A stretch of 64,000 nucleotides of DNA. Origin: Microcebus murinus. Its lineage: Eukaryota > Chordata > Mammalia > Primates > Cheirogaleidae. Of this stretch, positions 36,398 through 48,224 are shown one piece after another. Below the pieces are notes generated by a model. The model saw only the letters and a program-made list of their open reading frames with translations. It ran no database searches and was not told the DNA's origin. How positions within the stretch are numbered: the stretch's first letter is position 1; every line of letters begins with the position of its first letter. Location of the stretch: positions 30,641,138-30,705,137 of the forward strand of contig NC_134124.1 of NCBI RefSeq assembly GCF_040939455.1, written 5' to 3'. The position numbers and the translations under genes are program-made.

Positions 36398-36560
36398 CAG
36401 TGCTTCTCAAAATGTAATGTGTATAGGACTCACCTCAAAGTCATGTTCAAATGCAGATTCTGATTCCTTAGGTCTGGGTGGGGCCCAATTCTGCATTTTT
36501 AACAAGCTCCCAAGGGAGGCCTGTGTTGCCTTTGTGAGGGTTGTACTTTGAGTAGCAAGA
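36398..36560 (+). mobile_element. MER5A (hAT-Charlie) DNA transposon
   Basis: Begins CAGTGCTTCTCAAAATGTAA, with 'aaatgcagattctgattcct', 'tttttaacaagctcccaagg' and a degraded 'tactttgagtagcaag' end. It directly abuts a MER20. Confidence 0.82.
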
Positions 36561-36745
36561 CAGCCTATGAAACTGGGTGCACGTTATGATCACCTGGAAA
36601 GCTTTCAAAAAATACTATTGCATAAACATACCCTGCCCCTTCGGACCAATTAAATCAAAATCACTGATGCTGGGAACCCAAGTTACTGATATTTTTGTAA
36701 CGGCTCCCCAAGGAAATCTGATATACAGCCAGGATTAAGACCCCC
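36561..36745 (+). mobile_element. MER20 (hAT-Charlie) DNA transposon
   Basis: 'tgatcacctggaaagctttc', 'accaattaaatcaaaatcac' and 'gctccccaaggaaatctgat' with the 'cagccaggattaaga' tail match MER20 along its length. Confidence 0.85.
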
Positions 36746-38279
36746 TCTCTTACTCTATAAGAATTTTCACACCCTCACAAATAATGGGGTAAAAAGAAAT
36801 TCCAGGTCCCTCTATTATAAATTAAACCCACATCCCACCTGGAAGAAGCTAGCAGCATAAACAAATAACACATCTGAAGTGGTACACACAGCTAGTCTTG
36901 CAAGCATCTTATGGGAAACACAATATTTTGGTATTTCCCAACCTGGTGCTGTTAACAAGAATCATTCCTTGTTTGTGTTTGTTAATCAGCTTGATGAGCA
37001 GTTTCTGTGTCGATCTTCCCAAACTGCATTGGCCAGTTTCCAAATCAAGTGCATAAATTACACACTGCCCTCTCTCCAAGCTGCTCCCACCCTGCAGAAC
37101 ATCAGAAAGGATTTCCTTTGAATGTGCAAATCTGTATAAGCGGATTGCTTAGACTGATACTTTGTGGGTGTTGGTCTTATGTGACACTGTCATGTGTCAC
37201 AATATTATGATACTGTGATGACATATTTTAAAGTCAAGGAGTAATATTTTGACCAATATCCAAATGCCAATCTTTCTTTCTTTCTTTCTCTCTCTCTTTT
37301 TTTTTTTTTTTAGGTCAGGTTCCCTTTATATAATGGTGTTTCCTAGAGGAGTTATTTATAGGTCTTGAGCCTCAAAGTACCAACCTAAGCACTCTATTCC
37401 AAGAACCAAGGAGTAACATATGGCTCAGCTCTATTGAGATTTGCTATCAAAAAGAATGCATGAGTGTGCTGGTAATTCCTTAACAAAAGATTAAGGAAAA
37501 TGAGATTCCAATAATATGGAAACTTCCAGATTGTCAACGCCTTTATGTAGAAGACACTCTGGGTATCACTTAAAGTCCCGTTGACCTGGGACCTAGAGGA
37601 CCAATTCTTCCATTTCTATGTGCACCCAGGGTGATTTCTTAGCAGGTATCTATTTTTAAAATGAGATCCTTTTATATTCTCAGATCAGGAATTCTACTGC
37701 AGAAATCACCTTAGATTTGAATTTTTTACCAAAGTTATAGCCCTCTTTGAGAAGTATGAGGGGTAAATAGAGAAGCAAGTACTAAAAACTGCTTAATTTC
37801 CTCGTGACTATCTTTATTCGTCATGTGACTTAGTTGACACTATTAGAAGAATATAGTTTATATTATTTCTACTATCAATATTATTACCATGATTACATAC
37901 TTTAGGGCATCTCTGTTATCTCCCAATTATCAGAGCATAGAATTAAGGAATAAATAAGTCTCTATGCATATTCAGAGATCAGTCTACTTGCAAATGGCCA
38001 ACCCACTTAACAAAGGAACAAAGACCTACCTAAGGAAGGAAGAAATACAAGAAATATATTCATGGCCATCAAAACAAGAAGAAAACATAAACAGCCCCCA
38101 ATATTAACATATCAGTGTCTAGTGCCTTCCTTATTAACAAAAAGAGGCCTCTATTGCAGGATCCAGATATTAAAAGTGATGAAACAGATAATTAGGTAAG
38201 TAGAGGTCATCTCTGAAATAGTATCTAAGATGTGCACGCATACAGTCAGCCACCAATGTCAAAAACTATCTGTCACTAT
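36746..38279. other. Unassigned DNA with pyrimidine tract at 37271-37311
   Basis: No assigned repeat except the TTTC/CTCT/T-run tract at 37271-37311. Open frames at 36879-37210 lack domains. Confidence 0.45.
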
Positions 38280-38460
38280 CTATTTAAGAAATAGCACATA
38301 CACATGCAAACACATCTAGAAAAGGATGGAATATTCTGCAACAGATTGCTAACAGTGGGGTAGTGACAATATGTGGTTCTCTATTTTTTTTTAATGTTTC
38401 ATAACAAGCCTCTATTACTACTTATATAATCAGAGAACAATAACAACTGTTGATTGCTTT
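38280..38460 (+). mobile_element. Probable L1M 3' end
   Basis: 'ttgctaacagtggggtagtg', 'tgtggttctcta' and 'gtttcataacaagcctctat' with 'ataatcagagaacaataac' resemble the terminal part of older L1s. Confidence 0.55.
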
Positions 38461-39339
38461 TGAAGTGCATACATTTTGTTTTTCTTCTTTGGGCTTGTTT
38501 GTACTTTGTGATTACTTTGGAGTCAATATGTATTGCTCTTACAATTCTTTTTCAAAAGTTATTTTATAAATACCAATATGCTTTTTAAAAAAATTCTGTG
38601 GATCTTTATCCCTAGGAAGTTAAATTTCCTTCTTTCTTAGTCCTATTCATTGGTTAATTGGCTGATTTGTGCCCTCTATCATAGATAATGCCTTCTCCAT
38701 TAGCATATATTAGGAGCCTTTGTATTTCTTGAATAAAATCTCATTCAGTGTCTGTGGAAATCTGCTCCTGAGATGTTTGTAGATCTTTCAAGTAGAGTAG
38801 TGAGATTATGGAATCTTGCTGAAATGTTTCTATTTTGAGGGCATATGCTATACTCTTACCTGACCCACACATATATCAAAAAAGCATGGAGTCCACTTGG
38901 ATTCTAATATGATCAATCTGCATGCCCTGAAATGAAGAATGAACTCTCTGGAAATAAAGGATCTTTGATCAGGAATCTCCCACTCTCCCCACCACACTCC
39001 CTTCTTATCCATTCCCACTCCCCTATATCCCAGATGCAGGGAGAAAATTCTTACTTACAAAGATAGACGACTGAAATTTTACATTCCCACACCGAAAAAA
39101 AACACTCTTGAATTTAACTTTTTGATGAAAAAGGATATATCTGAAATATTGCATAGGCCCTCATGCACAGGCAAGCCCAAAGAATTGTATTTGCTAGACC
39201 TAAACATTTAACAAAGAGTAGCCTTCTCCACGAAAATAAAAAAAATTCAGCAGACTCTTATCAATTATATGTACAAGATATCAAATATTTGGACAATTAG
39301 AATTTCATGTTATAATTTTTTTCCCTTTTCATATAATTG
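38461..39339. other. Unassigned AT-rich DNA
   Basis: Nothing recognisable. Confidence 0.45.
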
Positions 39340-39725
39340 CATGCCGTTCTTTCACATCCACCATTTCATTCCCCATGCCTTGCATGTTCTGAACTCTATC
39401 TATATCCATGCTGTTCCCTCCGCCTAGATTGTTCTACCCCTTGTCCCACTTTGTAAACCAATGCTAATATTCCAAAGACAAGAGAAAATGGTCCCTTTTT
39501 CCTTAGGGTATTCCTTGACCCCAGGGTAGGAATAATCACCTATTCACCTGTGATCTCATAATGATATTCTGTGCATACTTCTCTTAAAGTTATTTTTTTC
39601 ATTGAATAAGTTATTTGTGCCTTGTGAATTGTAAATTCAGAATTCTGCAAGGGTGGAGACCGTGAATCCTTGTATTTCAACAATAGCACACAGTAGGCAC
39701 TCAATAAATGTTTATTGAATGAAAG
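39340..39725 (+). mobile_element. LINE L2 3' region
   Basis: 'catgctgttccctccgccta' (ORF2 end), 'tattccttgaccccagggta', 'ggtggagaccgtgaatcctt' and the terminal 'ggcactcaataaatgtttat', TGAATGAAAG follow L2 in order. Confidence 0.85.
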
Positions 39726-39929
39726 CTAAATCAGACAACACAGACTTAGGGGCTCCTTGCTCTGAGGAGAGGAAGACAAACAGGTAGAGTTAATCCTCAC
39801 TGTGCCAAGGAGGCCAAGAGTCTCTCTTCTGCTGTGTCGAAGTGGCTGCATCCAGACATCTTGTAGCTTTTCTGAAGCCTCTAAAGAAATTTCATCCTGG
39901 GGAGGGGCGGGATTAAAAAAAGTTTGAGC

Positions 39930-40335
39930 TCAAGTCCATTAAATACTTTTTAATAAGCCCTTACAAGGTATTCAGCATTTTGCTTTGATAGCTGTATAAA
40001 GTCAGTCTTCTGACAAATTTCATATTGCCTTTTTTAAAGATAAATTTTAATTATTAAAGTGTCCAGTGAAAGCCTGACAATTTGGAGGGCTGCGAATTAG
40101 GGAGCGATGCTGAATGATACAGTGTGACAGTACTGTGCAATAATGGGAAATGTATTCATCTTAGATAAGAAAGGTCACTCCTTCCAGTGCCCCTCGCTCA
40201 TTTGGAAGTCAAAATGGACTGCAGGATTTCATGGGCGAGGGATGTGCCGTATCTGGCTGAATATTCTCCCTCTCGCTGCGGGGTGGGGGAGGGAATGGGG
40301 AGCTAGCACGGGGTCGTGAATAAAGCATGGGTATT
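39930..40335. promoter_or_regulatory. Candidate conserved non-coding element
   Basis: Repeat-free, CpG-retaining ('ggctgcgaattagggagcga', 'catgggcgagggatg', 'cctctcgctgcgggg') with TAAT-type cores ('aattattaaagtgtcc'). It sits between an L2 and an Alu. No coding potential. Confidence 0.42.
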
Positions 40336-40448
40336 ACGTTCACAATCCCAGCTCTGTCCCCCACTCATTGTGTGAGTTTAGCTTAATTTCTTCATCTGAG
40401 TCTGAGTAAATTTCATCTTTAAACTAGAGGTGCAATCGTACTTGCTTT

Positions 40449-40772
<324 letters not shown>

Positions 40773-40787
40773 AATCGTACTTACTTT

Positions 40788-41449
40788 AGAAGTTCGTTGG
40801 GAAGATTAAAGAACGCCATATACGTAAAATTCTTACCACGGTACCTGCCACATACCAACTGAGCTGGAATTGAAGCCCCTTTTTTGTCTGTCTAGCTGTA
40901 TAAATAGAGAAAAATTTTCTAACTTTGCTGAATTTTGTTCTTCTAACTTACCATGCACTATATAGTACTTAGCAAAAATATGATGATATTTAAGTGCCCG
41001 GCACTTGTGGCTGTTCAATGACTGATATTACTTGTATCTTAAAATAATCTCTGTTGGACTCATTGGAATGAATTACCATAACCTCTTCACATCCTTGTCT
41101 CTCCTTACTGTGTGTTTTTTAGAAACACAGCAGTTCCCTATTGGTGGTCTTTTGTCACTAGGAACTATCTTTAGACTTTTTGAAATTCTATGTTATATAT
41201 CCCTACATGATTTTTCTTTAATTTTAGTTTATTTGAGTAAGTATTGTGGGAGTGGTAGAAGTAAAAAGGATCAAACGAAATAGAAAAAGATTTCTCCAGT
41301 GGTCTACTTTTATCCAATAATGGTAAAAATAATAATCAATAAGAAAGTCTTGGCTTCACTTCTCTTCCTTATCTGGAGAACTCTTTTCTTCATACAGTAT
41401 TATATATTGTAGGCCTTAGTAATTGAGACAATGAATGAAATATATACTT
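40788..41449. other. Unassigned DNA
   Basis: No assigned repeat. Open frames at 40833-41018 (minus) and 41032-41283 (plus) have no domain. Confidence 0.45.
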
Positions 41450-41560
41450 TTTTTTCCCATTTTATAAGTTGGAATCTTGAGTCCAGAGATAGCAAACTAG
41501 TCAGTAATATTTTCTCTTCAATTGCAACCTGCTTTGCCATCTCAGCTAGACTCTTGGCTC
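41450..41560 (-). mobile_element. Possible MIR fragment, antisense
   Basis: 'ttcccattttataagttgga' and 'gagtccagagatagcaaact' resemble the antisense MIR core. Confidence 0.45.
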
Positions 41561-42399
41561 TGCTGTAGACCAACTACTCCTAAGTCCCTGTTCTAGTTTT
41601 CACATTTATAAATAAGGAGATTGAAGTGTGATCTCCAGGAGTTACTTTAAGCCCTTGAACATTCTGTAATCTTACAACTTTAAGTAATGTTGCTATAACG
41701 AGAATCCACTGCCATCCTTCTTGATTTAATATCGTCTCTTCTATATTGCAACTTAACGTCCTCACTGTCTGCACTTGGGAAGAACTTTCATGTCTTTTGT
41801 AGCATACCCAGCGCAGATCTTAGGCCCAGAATGTCTGAACACATGGAGTAGATGCTGAGGGAGAACCGAGGTGAAAGATCGTATCCACAGGGAGAGCCTC
41901 TAAACCTTAAAAACAGTGGATAGACGTGTACACTCACGTAAACCATTGACTGGGTTCTGTTAAGGAGGGCAGAAACAAGCGACTGATGGCACAAATAACA
42001 CATTTAAAGTTAAAATTTCCAAATTGTATGATATATTCTCTTGACTCTTTTAAACTCTAAATTGCCTCTTGAAATGATAGAGAACACGAGTGACAAAGGT
42101 TTCAGCATTCGTGGCGCCCAGTATGTAGGGGTCCTCTGGAGACCTCGTACCAATGTGCTTGAAGCAGACAGGTGGAACAGAGAAGAAAGGAATGGCTAAG
42201 CTTCTGAAACTGAATTAATTGGGAGGTAGCACCATAGCAAGTCTGTCGTTTGCATTATCTATCACGAAGAAAAATCTTATATAGTCCTTGACCCTTTTTG
42301 CAAGAAAAGTCCTTGGTACTAAGCAATAACTTGAGAAACACTGTGCTAGAAAGAATGAATCTTTAAAGCAAAAGTCAAGTAATAAAAGAACAAGGAATA
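41561..42399. other. Unassigned DNA
   Basis: No repeat or gene is recognised. Some CpGs appear from about 42060 onward, towards the CpG island. Confidence 0.4.
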
Positions 42400-42639
42400 A
42401 AACTGGGAAGGGCCGCCCACGAGTTTGCATGTCAATATCTGTACGTATGAATGTATTTGTGCCAAGAGCGACAGGCGCCCACATTTTAGGTTCTGGCTGC
42501 GCAGCGGGGACTGTCCTTCCATTATATCTTTTAATCCTTGAGGAACTCTCTGCGTGGTGGGTGCTTTCTGGGCCCTTCTTTTTGGTCCCGAGTGGATTTT
42601 CTCACAAAATGGTAGTTAGCAGCAGAAAGCCCCGAGTTA

Positions 42640-42980
42640 AGATTTCACTCTCCTTGCATCGATCCGGTGTTGTGGAAATGGGCTCCTGATCCGGGCAGGT
42701 CCCCCCCCCCCAGACCCCGGGAGCACGGAGCAGCCGGCGCCTGGCTGGAGAGGCCGGCTCAGGTGCAGCCCAGGTGGCCGCGCCGTGCAGGAAATTGACG
42801 AAGGTACCGCCCTGTCGCTGCCTCCCTTTCGGTGGGGACGCGCGGCTTCTCTCCCAGCAAGCGGACTTAGATGTCTGTTTACTGTTTCCCTCAAATGCGA
42901 GCACTGCCGGTGATGCACGGCGCAAATGGAAGTAATATCATTTGAAGTAGGCCCGCTAGGAGCCCGGGAGCAATCTAACT
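42640..42980. promoter_or_regulatory. CpG island, possible orphan promoter or enhancer
   Basis: I count about two dozen CpG dinucleotides between 42661 and 42960 (300 bp), in strongly GC-rich sequence, against a near-CpG-free background. Blocks such as 'gcagccggcgcctgg', 'ggtggccgcgccgtgc' and 'ggggacgcgcggc' form the core. It contains an 11-C run at 42701-42711. Such islands usually mark promoters or embryonic enhancers that stay unmethylated in the germ line. No first exon can be assigned. A 150-codon minus-strand frame (42637-43089) crosses it, Pro/Ser/Arg-rich with no domain, as expected by chance in GC-rich DNA. Confidence 0.65.
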
Positions 42981-43449
42981 GCATTAACTCTTCCGTCTGA
43001 GTGGAGGAGGCTGAAGAGGGTGCATGGCTCGGCTGAGCTGAAGTGAAGGAAACAGAGCAATCCACAAGTCCGGGACTCCAAGCAAGCAAGCAGCACCTGC
43101 GCCTAAAGAGGTTTCACTCACTGCCTTCAAATAGGTGACACCAGACTGTCAGGGGACTTCTGATATCCTGATTACAAAACCTTGTTTAAATGTTGGAAGT
43201 GGCGGGAACAGTGGCTTCCTTTATTTTTGAGGGGCTTCTAATGTTTTCCCCCACCTCCGTCTCTTAGAGCTATGGATGGTGGTTGTTTGACAGACAAGAA
43301 TACCCTGGGCAAGCAATTCTGCTGGTGATTTCAAAGTACTTGGCAGAGAACTGTAGGCTTGCTTTCTATTATTTTCAAAAGCCACAGTCTACAGTATATT
43401 CTTTTTGTAATGAGTATACCCTATCATTTTATTATTTTATTTCACTGTA
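42981..43449. other. CpG-island flank, repeat-free
   Basis: Unique-looking sequence with a short AGCAAGCAAGC run near 43081. No gene is seen. Confidence 0.45.
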
Positions 43450-43915
43450 TTTTATATATGCAGCTTTATTAAGGTATAAGTAACAAATAAAATTATATAT
43501 ATTTGCAGTGTCTAACCATATTTCAATACAGGTATATATTGTGAAATGATTACATCAGACAAACTAATATGTCCATCACCTAACATGATCATCTTTTTTT
43601 TTTCCTTTTTTTGGTATATGTGGTCAGAACATTTAAGATTTACTTTCTATGCGATGTTCAAATATACAATGCATCATCATTAACTTCAATTACCGTACAA
43701 TGGATTTCCAGAACTGATTTATCCTATCTAACTGAAACTTTATACTCTTTGTACCCTCTGACCAATATTTCTACTCACACCCTCTACCTCTCACCAGTCC
43801 CTGGCAACCACCTTTGCACTCTTTGATTATATGAATTCATCATTTTTAGATTCCACATACGAGTAAGATCACGTTATATTTGTCTTTCTATGCGTGACTT
43901 ATTTAGCTTCTTAGT
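43450..43915. mobile_element. L1M-type LINE fragment
   Basis: 'cagctttattaaggtataag', 'aacaaataaaattatatata', 'aatatgtccatcacctaaca', 'ccagtccctggcaaccacct' and 'gattccacatacgagtaaga' match a long, well-known L1 untranslated block. Confidence 0.85.
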
Positions 43916-44214
43916 AAATAAACTAAGTTTCAGAACCATTGGATATTTTTTATAACTTTATCACAATAAATAATGGCCAATAAGCTATCCAGTCATGGGT
44001 ATTATAACTCAGACATTTCTCTCTCCATAGTTGAACTCCAGTAAATGTTATTACCCAGTACATTGTCTTTTCCCAGCCTCATTTGTGATGTGAATTAGGT
44101 CGTTTGCTAGGTAGAGTGGGGAAAAAGGTATCTCTTAATAGCATTCATTTATTCAGCACATCTTTACTTAGAATTGTCTTCAGACACAGCCGTTAAGCTG
44201 CCCTGAGTGGTCGG
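43916..44214. other. Unassigned DNA
   Basis: Nothing recognisable. Confidence 0.45.
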
Positions 44215-44340
44215 TGTGGTTTCATTCAATCTCATGGACACACCAGGAGGTAGGAGCTACTTTTTTCCCCATTTTCAGATGAGGAAACTGAATATTAGAA
44301 AAGCCAAGTAACTTGCTCAAATTTTAGGACCATGAAAAAA
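44215..44340 (-). mobile_element. MIR SINE fragment, antisense
   Basis: 'aggaggtaggagctactttt', 'ccccattttcagatgaggaa' and 'actgaatattagaaaagcca' then 'agtaacttgctcaaatttta' are the antisense MIR core. Confidence 0.88.
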
Positions 44341-44639
44341 AAAGTTGTTCTTTGTCTTTAATGAGATATTTAACCTCTTATTATTAGTTAAGCAAGTTAT
44401 GTAAAATGTTTAGCTACAACTCATTGGAATTTTATAGAAAATATCCTGTATACTGGCAGATAATCTAATCTAGATGATATGATAAAAGTATGACATTGCA
44501 CTATGATCCCCAACTTTTATAAAGTATATATCTAGTAGGAAGATAGCATATGTATCCAATAAATGAGTGTGCAAACTGTAATGTGATATGAAATGAACTC
44601 TGAGGTCTTCCTTCTAAAGCTAAAGTTCCATGACTTCTA

Positions 44640-45090
44640 ATTAGCATGGTTAAGGAAAGCTTCTTGAGGGAAGTAGGATATGAGTATAAACTTGAAAACT
44701 GTGAGAGATGGGAAAGTAGAAGATTCCAAGAGAAAGGACAGGAAAGCAGAAAAATGGAAATATTTAAAGAAGATATCACTTAGGTGGGAAAAATGTGCAT
44801 GAAAGGGTTTAGTAAGAGTTAAAGAAAAACAGTAGATTTTGGTGAGGAAATGGACAACATGAAAAACAAGCCAATGTACTTGGTAGGAATGAATGTTCAT
44901 AGTGGTTTTAGGAAGATTTCTTTGACAGGCTTGAGTATGATGGGTTAGGGTAGAAGCTTGGGAGAGACACTACATGCAAAGAAACTAGCCAGGAGGTTGT
45001 TGTTCTTAAACAGCAAGTAGGAAGCACAGTGTAGAGTAGAGGGCATAGGAATGGAAAAGAAGATTTAGATGTATGATACATTCAGGGCCA
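44640..45090 (-). mobile_element. LINE L2 fragment, antisense
   Basis: 'aaggaaagcttcttgaggga', 'gaagattccaagagaaagga', 'ttttaggaagatttctttga' and 'gagaaactagccaggaggt'-type words follow the antisense L2 ORF2 in order, with decay. Confidence 0.6.
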
Positions 45091-45109
45091 AGATCAACAA
45101 ATACTGACA

Positions 45110-45215
45110 ACATGTTTTGGAATCAAGCATACCAGTTCTTACCTAGTATTCAAACCCTACTCGTGCCAATTGCCAGACTTGTGGTCTTAGACAAGCAATT
45201 GAACCTCTGAGGTTC
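45110..45215 (+). mobile_element. MIR SINE fragment
   Basis: 'attcaaaccctactcgtgcc', 'agacttgtggtcttagacaa' and 'gcaattgaacctctgaggtt' match the MIR head and core. Confidence 0.72.
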
Positions 45216-45654
45216 CACGGAGCAACAGGCTTGAGGTTCAGGCCATACTGGGTGGATCAATGTGTCCATAAGGAAGGACACATTTAGAGCATGGCAGAGC
45301 AGTCAGGTGAGGATAACAGCAAAATAACTAAAGATGCCATCCTATCAACCAGTAGTGTCAAATGTTGATAAAACTAGTAAGAATTATTTACCAAGTGTCA
45401 AATGAGGATTGTATAGATGTCTCATAGATTTGAATTCCCAGATGCTAAGAATACTCATAGGGGATGATGGGGTAGTACTTAACTGGGGACACAGAAAAAA
45501 ATAAAATAGGCATTCCAAGGGAAGGTGCCAATGTGAGTCAGGCTTGGAGACAAGAATGCTCATTTCATATTTCAAAACAGCCTGAAAACCACTTTAATAG
45601 ACTGAGTAGATGAAGCTCCAAAGGGAAATTGGGGCCCTATTCTAGATGCCTTTG
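45216..45654. other. Unassigned DNA
   Basis: Possibly decayed L2 continuing from upstream. Nothing definite. Confidence 0.35.
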
Positions 45655-45818
45655 CATGTGTAGATTTAGCAAATAAAAATACAGGACACCCAGTTAAGTT
45701 TGGATTTCAGATAAACAAGTAAGTTTTTTAGCATAAGTATATCCCGAACAAAATTATCCATTATTCTTCCGAAATTCAAATTTAACTGGGTGTCCTATAT
45801 TTTATCTGGCAACTTTAT
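45655..45818. mobile_element. Palindromic DNA transposon, MER53-like
   Basis: The left arm 'aatacaggacacccagttaa' (about 45678) is matched by the inverted right arm 'tttaactgggtgtcctatat' (about 45780). Inner arms ('tggatttcagataaac' against 'ttccgaaattcaaat') also pair imperfectly. The full element is a foldback of about 165 bp, the structure of MER53-type non-autonomous elements. The family name is from memory. Confidence 0.75.
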
Positions 45819-46294
45819 GTCGAATGACACAGGAAAGCTATTGGACTTTATTAATTTTCAATGAGAACCATTTGAACGGTATCTGAGCAATGAAGTGACA
45901 TGATAAAATAATTCTTAGTGTAATTCATTTGATGTGCAGAACAGAGGAGGAGAGACCTCGAATACAGTGGACAACTGTGATGGTCTAGCGATAACACAGG
46001 TGAGAGCCCATGGGAATTCGCCTTGCTCCCATCTTCTCTCAAAGTGTGCTTCCATGCTGCTCTGTCACCCCACTTGTTCCTCACTCCTGATGTTACCCAC
46101 ACCCCCTGCAGAACACTTGATGACCTGAGCAAGAGTTGCTTGAACCTAGCATTTTCTATTTCTTGAGCTTAAAATTTCTCTCTAATATGATTCCTTCTTT
46201 CCTTTCTTTCCCCCCACCCCCATCTTTGGCAATTAGCAGCCTGTTGTTAACTTGGCAGTTGTAAGTTAAGTGAAATCATCACTTCTTGGAGATG
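45819..46294. other. Unassigned DNA
   Basis: No repeat is recognised. Overlapping open frames on both strands (45851-46132) have no domain. There is a C-rich run at 46210-46219. Confidence 0.4.
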
Positions 46295-46424
46295 AAAATA
46301 GTTGTCCATGAAATGGATAAAAAAGTTGTCCATGAAAATAGTTGTCCATGAAAAATGGGCTCCTCGGATCAGGAGCCATTTCCACATAAACAAAAAAGTT
46401 GTCCATGAAAATAGTTGTCCATTT
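46295..46424. repeat. GTTGTCCAT tandem cluster interrupted by a foldback insert
   Basis: GTTGTCCAT occurs at 46301, 46324, 46341, 46398 and 46414, most copies preceded by GAAAATA or AAAAA. Between copies three and four lies an insert (46353-46386) that folds on itself and copies sequence from the CpG island at 42671-42693 in both orientations. Confidence 0.85.
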
Positions 46425-46856
46425 TCTTTTCAAACAAAGATGTAGAACTTGTAAACTCCAAGATCAGTTAACTTTCCAGTCTCCTTTTCTGCCTGAACCT
46501 CTCAATGTGTCTCTTCAGAAGGTTCCAGCAAGGAGTCCACAGGGTCTACCACCTGTTATTGGGCATTTGGGGTGAGGGAGTATCTACTCAGCTGGCACTC
46601 TGGCTGTTCTGTAGCTAAGGAAGGAGAGTACAGTTACTCAATGTACCCTATTTGTCCCTCTTCTGCACCTCCAAGAGGTGGCATGAGTGTCAGAGGCTGG
46701 AGTGATTGGGGACCTGAGAGATAAGAAGTCTAGCAGAAGTGACAATGCTTGAAGGAAATCCCAACACTGCTTGAGGAAGAGCCAAAGTCATAGGTGAGCA
46801 AACAATGCCAAGGAGAAGGTACAAAACACTAGGATGTTCACTGAAGACTAAGGTTA
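46425..46856. other. Unassigned DNA
   Basis: Nothing recognisable. Confidence 0.45.
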
Positions 46857-47248
46857 AACCATGATTTGACCACGTCCCCTCACAAATTCATGGTGACAAT
46901 CCCCATTGTGGAAGTATTCAGAGGTAGGGCCTTTTGGGCAGTCATTGGGTCATGATGGTTCCACCCCCATGAATAAATTAGTGCCTTATAAAAGGGCTGA
47001 AGGGAACTATTAATAGTTTAGACCCTTTTGTCCTTCTACTTTCTACCATGCAGGACACAGCATTTGTTCCCTCCAGAGAATGCAGCAGCAAGATGTCATC
47101 TTAAAAGCAGAGAATGAGGCCCTCACCAGAAACTGAACTTGCCAGTGCCTTGATCTTGGACTTTCCATTCTTCATAAATAAAATTATGTTCTTTATAAAT
47201 TACCCAGTCTCAGGTATTTTGTTATAGCAACCCAGATGGACTAAGACA
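46857..47248 (+). mobile_element. Solo ERVL-MaLR LTR (MST/MLT1-like)
   Basis: 'gggccttttgggcagtcatt', 'tgaataaattagtgccttat', 'aggccctcaccagaaactga', 'gccttgatcttggactttcc' and the end 'aaattacccagtctcaggta', 'ggactaagaca' match the same LTR group as the element at 15278. No internal sequence is attached. Confidence 0.88.
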
Positions 47249-47777
47249 AGCTGTAGGAATTAGAGCTCACAAAAGAGAGGCAAGAAATCAGAGTGGTTCA
47301 TAAGCTCAACTGCTGATAGTTGTGCAGGGCACTTGGTCAAGGGGGAAGGAATGGCTGAAGGTTCCTCTGCTCAGGTTCCTCTGCCAAGCAGTCTGCATGG
47401 TTGCAACCAGTAAAAAGGGACAGCTTTGTCTTCTTAGCTTAAAGGTGCTCTCTAAGCCAGCGATGGGATTAGACAAAGTAGGATCTGAATCCTGGCCTGT
47501 AATTGGTCCCTTTTGATGTGCCACCATCCTGAGCTTGAATGGTTTCACCTGTACATGGAATAATATCAATACCCACTTAGACTCATTTTGAGAGTTAACA
47601 GGATTGACAAGCTAAAATATACAAAAATTGTATCACAATCACTGGCACATAGCCACAAATAAATAATAACCTCTACCACACAAACCCTAAAGCCAACAAA
47701 ACATACTGTTTGTACAAAGCCATTTAGAAGGCACGTAAAAGGCCTTGAAGGCAGATTTAACTTTACTTTATAAAGAT
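47249..47777. other. Unassigned DNA
   Basis: Overlapping open frames on both strands (47306-47904) have no domain. The minus-strand one continues into the hAT element that follows. Confidence 0.4.
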
Positions 47778-47983
47778 CAAGGGTTGGCAAACTTTTTCTA
47801 TAAAGGAGTAAACAGTAAATATTGAAGGCTTTGGGGGACCATAATGTGTCTGTTACATATTCTATTATTTTAAACGGCCCTTTAAAAATGGCAAAAACAA
47901 TCATTTTTTATTGTGTGCAGTACAAAAGCAGACTGCAGACTAGATTTGTTTCATGGACTGTATTAATACTTTGCTCACTCCTG
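47778..47983 (+). mobile_element. hAT-Charlie element (MER58/MER3-like)
   Basis: Starts 'caagggttggcaaacttttt', 'ctataaaggagtaaacagta', 'aatattgaaggctttggggg' and ends near 'tttgctcactcctg'. This is the widespread 'tcggcaaactttttctgtaaagggcc' hAT family. The same family lies in antisense at 51196-51533. Exact MER number is uncertain. Confidence 0.82.
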
Positions 47984-48149
47984 CTGATAGTAAAGAACTG
48001 AAAGAGAACAGTGGGCTATGATTTTGAAAATTTGGGATGTATCATGGAGCCAGGCAACAGATATATACAACTCATTCCTTGTGTACTCTAAGACCTTAGA
48101 CATATGGTTGGTGGGAACCTAGACTCTTAAGAAGTCTGGCTCAAGATTA

Positions 48150-48210
48150 GATGTCCAGTCTCAACACAATGTTCAGCATATTGTATGTGCTTAATAAATA
48201 ATTCTGAGGG
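48150..48210 (+). mobile_element. Possible L2 3' tip
   Basis: 'caatgttcagcatattgtat' and 'gtgcttaataaataattctg' with GAGGGAATGG resemble the L2 end. Confidence 0.5.
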
Positions 48211-48224
48211 AATGGATTGAAATG

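Noticed and set aside
42637..43089. 150-codon minus-strand frame across the CpG island
   Set aside because: GC-rich DNA has few stop codons by chance; no domain is recognisable and overlapping frames on both strands are open too.
46295..46424. Possible CRISPR-like array
   Set aside because: Repeats are 9-16 bp, irregularly spaced, in a primate genome; no spacers of constant length and no cas genes.
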